A stretch of DNA of 6,074 bases from Onthomonas sp964456525. GTDB taxonomy: Bacteria; Bacillota; Clostridia; Oscillospirales; Oscillospiraceae. Both the position numbers and the translations under genes were made by a program. Positions within the stretch are counted from its first letter, which is position 1; the number at the start of each line of letters is the position of its first letter. Below, one piece after another: positions 5,479 through 6,074 of this stretch. The notes under the pieces are model-generated. The model searched no databases. It was not told where the DNA came from and worked only from the letters and a program-made list of their open reading frames with translations. Location of the stretch: positions 1 through 6,074 of the forward strand of contig CAYWAP010000062.1 in the NCBI GenBank assembly GCA_964456525.1, in the 5' to 3' direction.

Positions 5479-6074
5479 ATGAAATTTCATGATTCGGCTG
5501 TAAGAGGAGCCGTGATGATGCTGGCCGCCGGATGCTGCCTGTCTCCCACCGCATTTGCCCTGGAGATAGACCCAAATGCGATTGAAAATCATCCCATACG
5601 GATGATTGTCGGCGTGGTTTCGCTGGCCCTTGCCCTCATCCTGATTCTGGCTGTGACGATTAGCCGCGCCTATCGCAAGGCAAAGCGCAAGCGCAGCCTG
5701 GGCAGCGAAAAAACCTACAGCCGTCATCTGGAGTCCCACAAAAAGGCCCGCGGCGGCAAAAAACGGTATGGAAAAAGGCTGTTTCAGATGTTTGTCCCCA
5801 GCTACAAAGGGGGCAAGAGCAGCGCTGGCAGTGCCGACACCCGGTCAGAGCTGCCGCTGAGCTACAAAGAGCCATGGGGGAACCGGAAACGCTACGGACG
5901 GTTCCACTTCGGATTTTTTAACCGGAGTTATAAAGGCGGCAAGTCTGCCGCCGGGGAGGGCCAGTCGCATCGAATCAGCCAGCCCAAAAGCCACGGGGGA
6001 AGCCGCAAGAAATCCCCCGGAGGCTGGCGTCCCAACCTGCCCATTCCCAGCTACAAGGGCGGCTTTGATGCCGC
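5479..6074 (+). CDS. Unrecognised membrane protein with basic SYKGGK repeats, 5' part
   Basis: An open frame of 198 codons starts at ATG 5479 and runs off the window. AGGAGG at 5467-5472 lies 6 nt upstream, an excellent ribosome binding site. Residues 1-27 look like a signal peptide (Lys2, Arg9, hydrophobic core, AFA before Leu28). LAAGCC at 15-20 only weakly resembles a lipobox. Residues 28-41 would be a short outside segment. Residues 42-61 form one membrane span, followed by RAYRKAKRKR, so the tail should be cytoplasmic by the positive-inside rule. The tail (62-198) has 35 Lys/Arg against 7 Asp/Glu and contains the repeated motif SYKGG at 108, 150 and 191. I do not recognise a family. The strong start, signal peptide and ordered repeats argue for a real gene; the function is unknown and may involve binding an acidic partner. 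Confidence 0.8.
   Translation, partial: MKFHDSAVRGAVMMLAAGCCLSPTAFALEIDPNAIENHPIRMIVGVVSLALALILILAVTISRAYRKAKRKRSLGSEKTYSRHLESHKKARGGKKRYGKRLFQMFVPSYKGGKSSAGSADTRSELPLSYKEPWGNRKRYGRFHFGFFNRSYKGGKSAAGEGQSHRISQPKSHGGSRKKSPGGWRPNLPIPSYKGGFDA
5758..6074 (+). repeat. Protein repeats ending in SYKGGK, period about 41-42 residues
   Basis: Within the terminal gene, residues 94-117 (5758-5829) and 136-159 (5884-5955) align without gaps and share 15 of 24 residues: both run KRYG, aromatic-rich spacer, SYKGGKS, AG. A third copy from residue 177 (6007 onward) keeps PSYKGG but has WRPNLPI in place of the aromatic spacer and is cut by the window end. An extra SYK at residues 128-130 looks like a degenerate half-copy. 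The DNA copies differ at synonymous positions (AGCTACAAAGGG, AGTTATAAAGGC, AGCTACAAGGGC), so the peptide appears conserved rather than recently duplicated. Confidence 0.75.

Noticed and set aside
5523..5540. Lipobox (LAAGCC) making the terminal protein a lipoprotein
   Set aside because: The -3 position is alanine rather than leucine, and a good AFA signal-peptidase I site follows at residue 27; processing there fits better with the membrane span at 42-61.
4252..5739. Very long minus-strand open frame (495 codons) opposite hprK
   Set aside because: It lies antisense to a clear hprK with complete motifs, runs across the terminator and the next gene start, and its His/Gln/Arg-rich translation resembles a codon-bias shadow with no family features.

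Overview
The window looks like chromosomal DNA of a GC-rich gut-type Firmicute (class Clostridia, perhaps Oscillospiraceae or a relative). The grounds are strong AGGAGG-type ribosome binding sites, an HPr kinase/phosphorylase (HprK), a four-cysteine ribosomal protein L28, and an anaerobic-type cobaltochelatase (CbiK) next to heme-trunk genes. The taxonomic placement is inference. No phage, IS, CRISPR, tRNA or rRNA signal was seen.

Positions 1-3706 (+ strand) are a tetrapyrrole operon. It starts with the last codons of an unidentified gene, then cbiK and cbiL (8-nt overlap), hemA, an assembly gap, the tail of hemB, and hemL (1-nt overlap with hemB). HemA, HemB and HemL supply 5-aminolevulinate and porphobilinogen. 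CbiK and CbiL insert cobalt into, and then methylate, the precorrin-2-level intermediate, so the cluster points toward anaerobic cobalamin synthesis. The run of exactly 100 Ns at 2187-2286 joins the front of HemA to the back of HemB in one open frame. That frame is not a real gene: the rest of hemA, the front of hemB and probably other trunk genes are missing.

Positions 3707-4275 hold two hairpin terminators between the convergent hemL and rpmB genes, rpmB itself (- strand), and a divergent promoter region. That region has a good sigma-A-type promoter for rpmB and another for hprK; the hprK promoter has a 19-bp dyad in its spacer. hprK (4276-5238) appears to be a single-gene unit ending in a strong terminator.

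Positions 5479-6074 carry the start of an unrecognised gene that runs off the window. It encodes a signal peptide, one membrane span, and a very basic tail with repeats ending in SYKGGK, spaced about 41-42 residues apart. It is the best candidate here for something undescribed. A 10-bp inverted repeat and an extended -10 promoter lie upstream of it.
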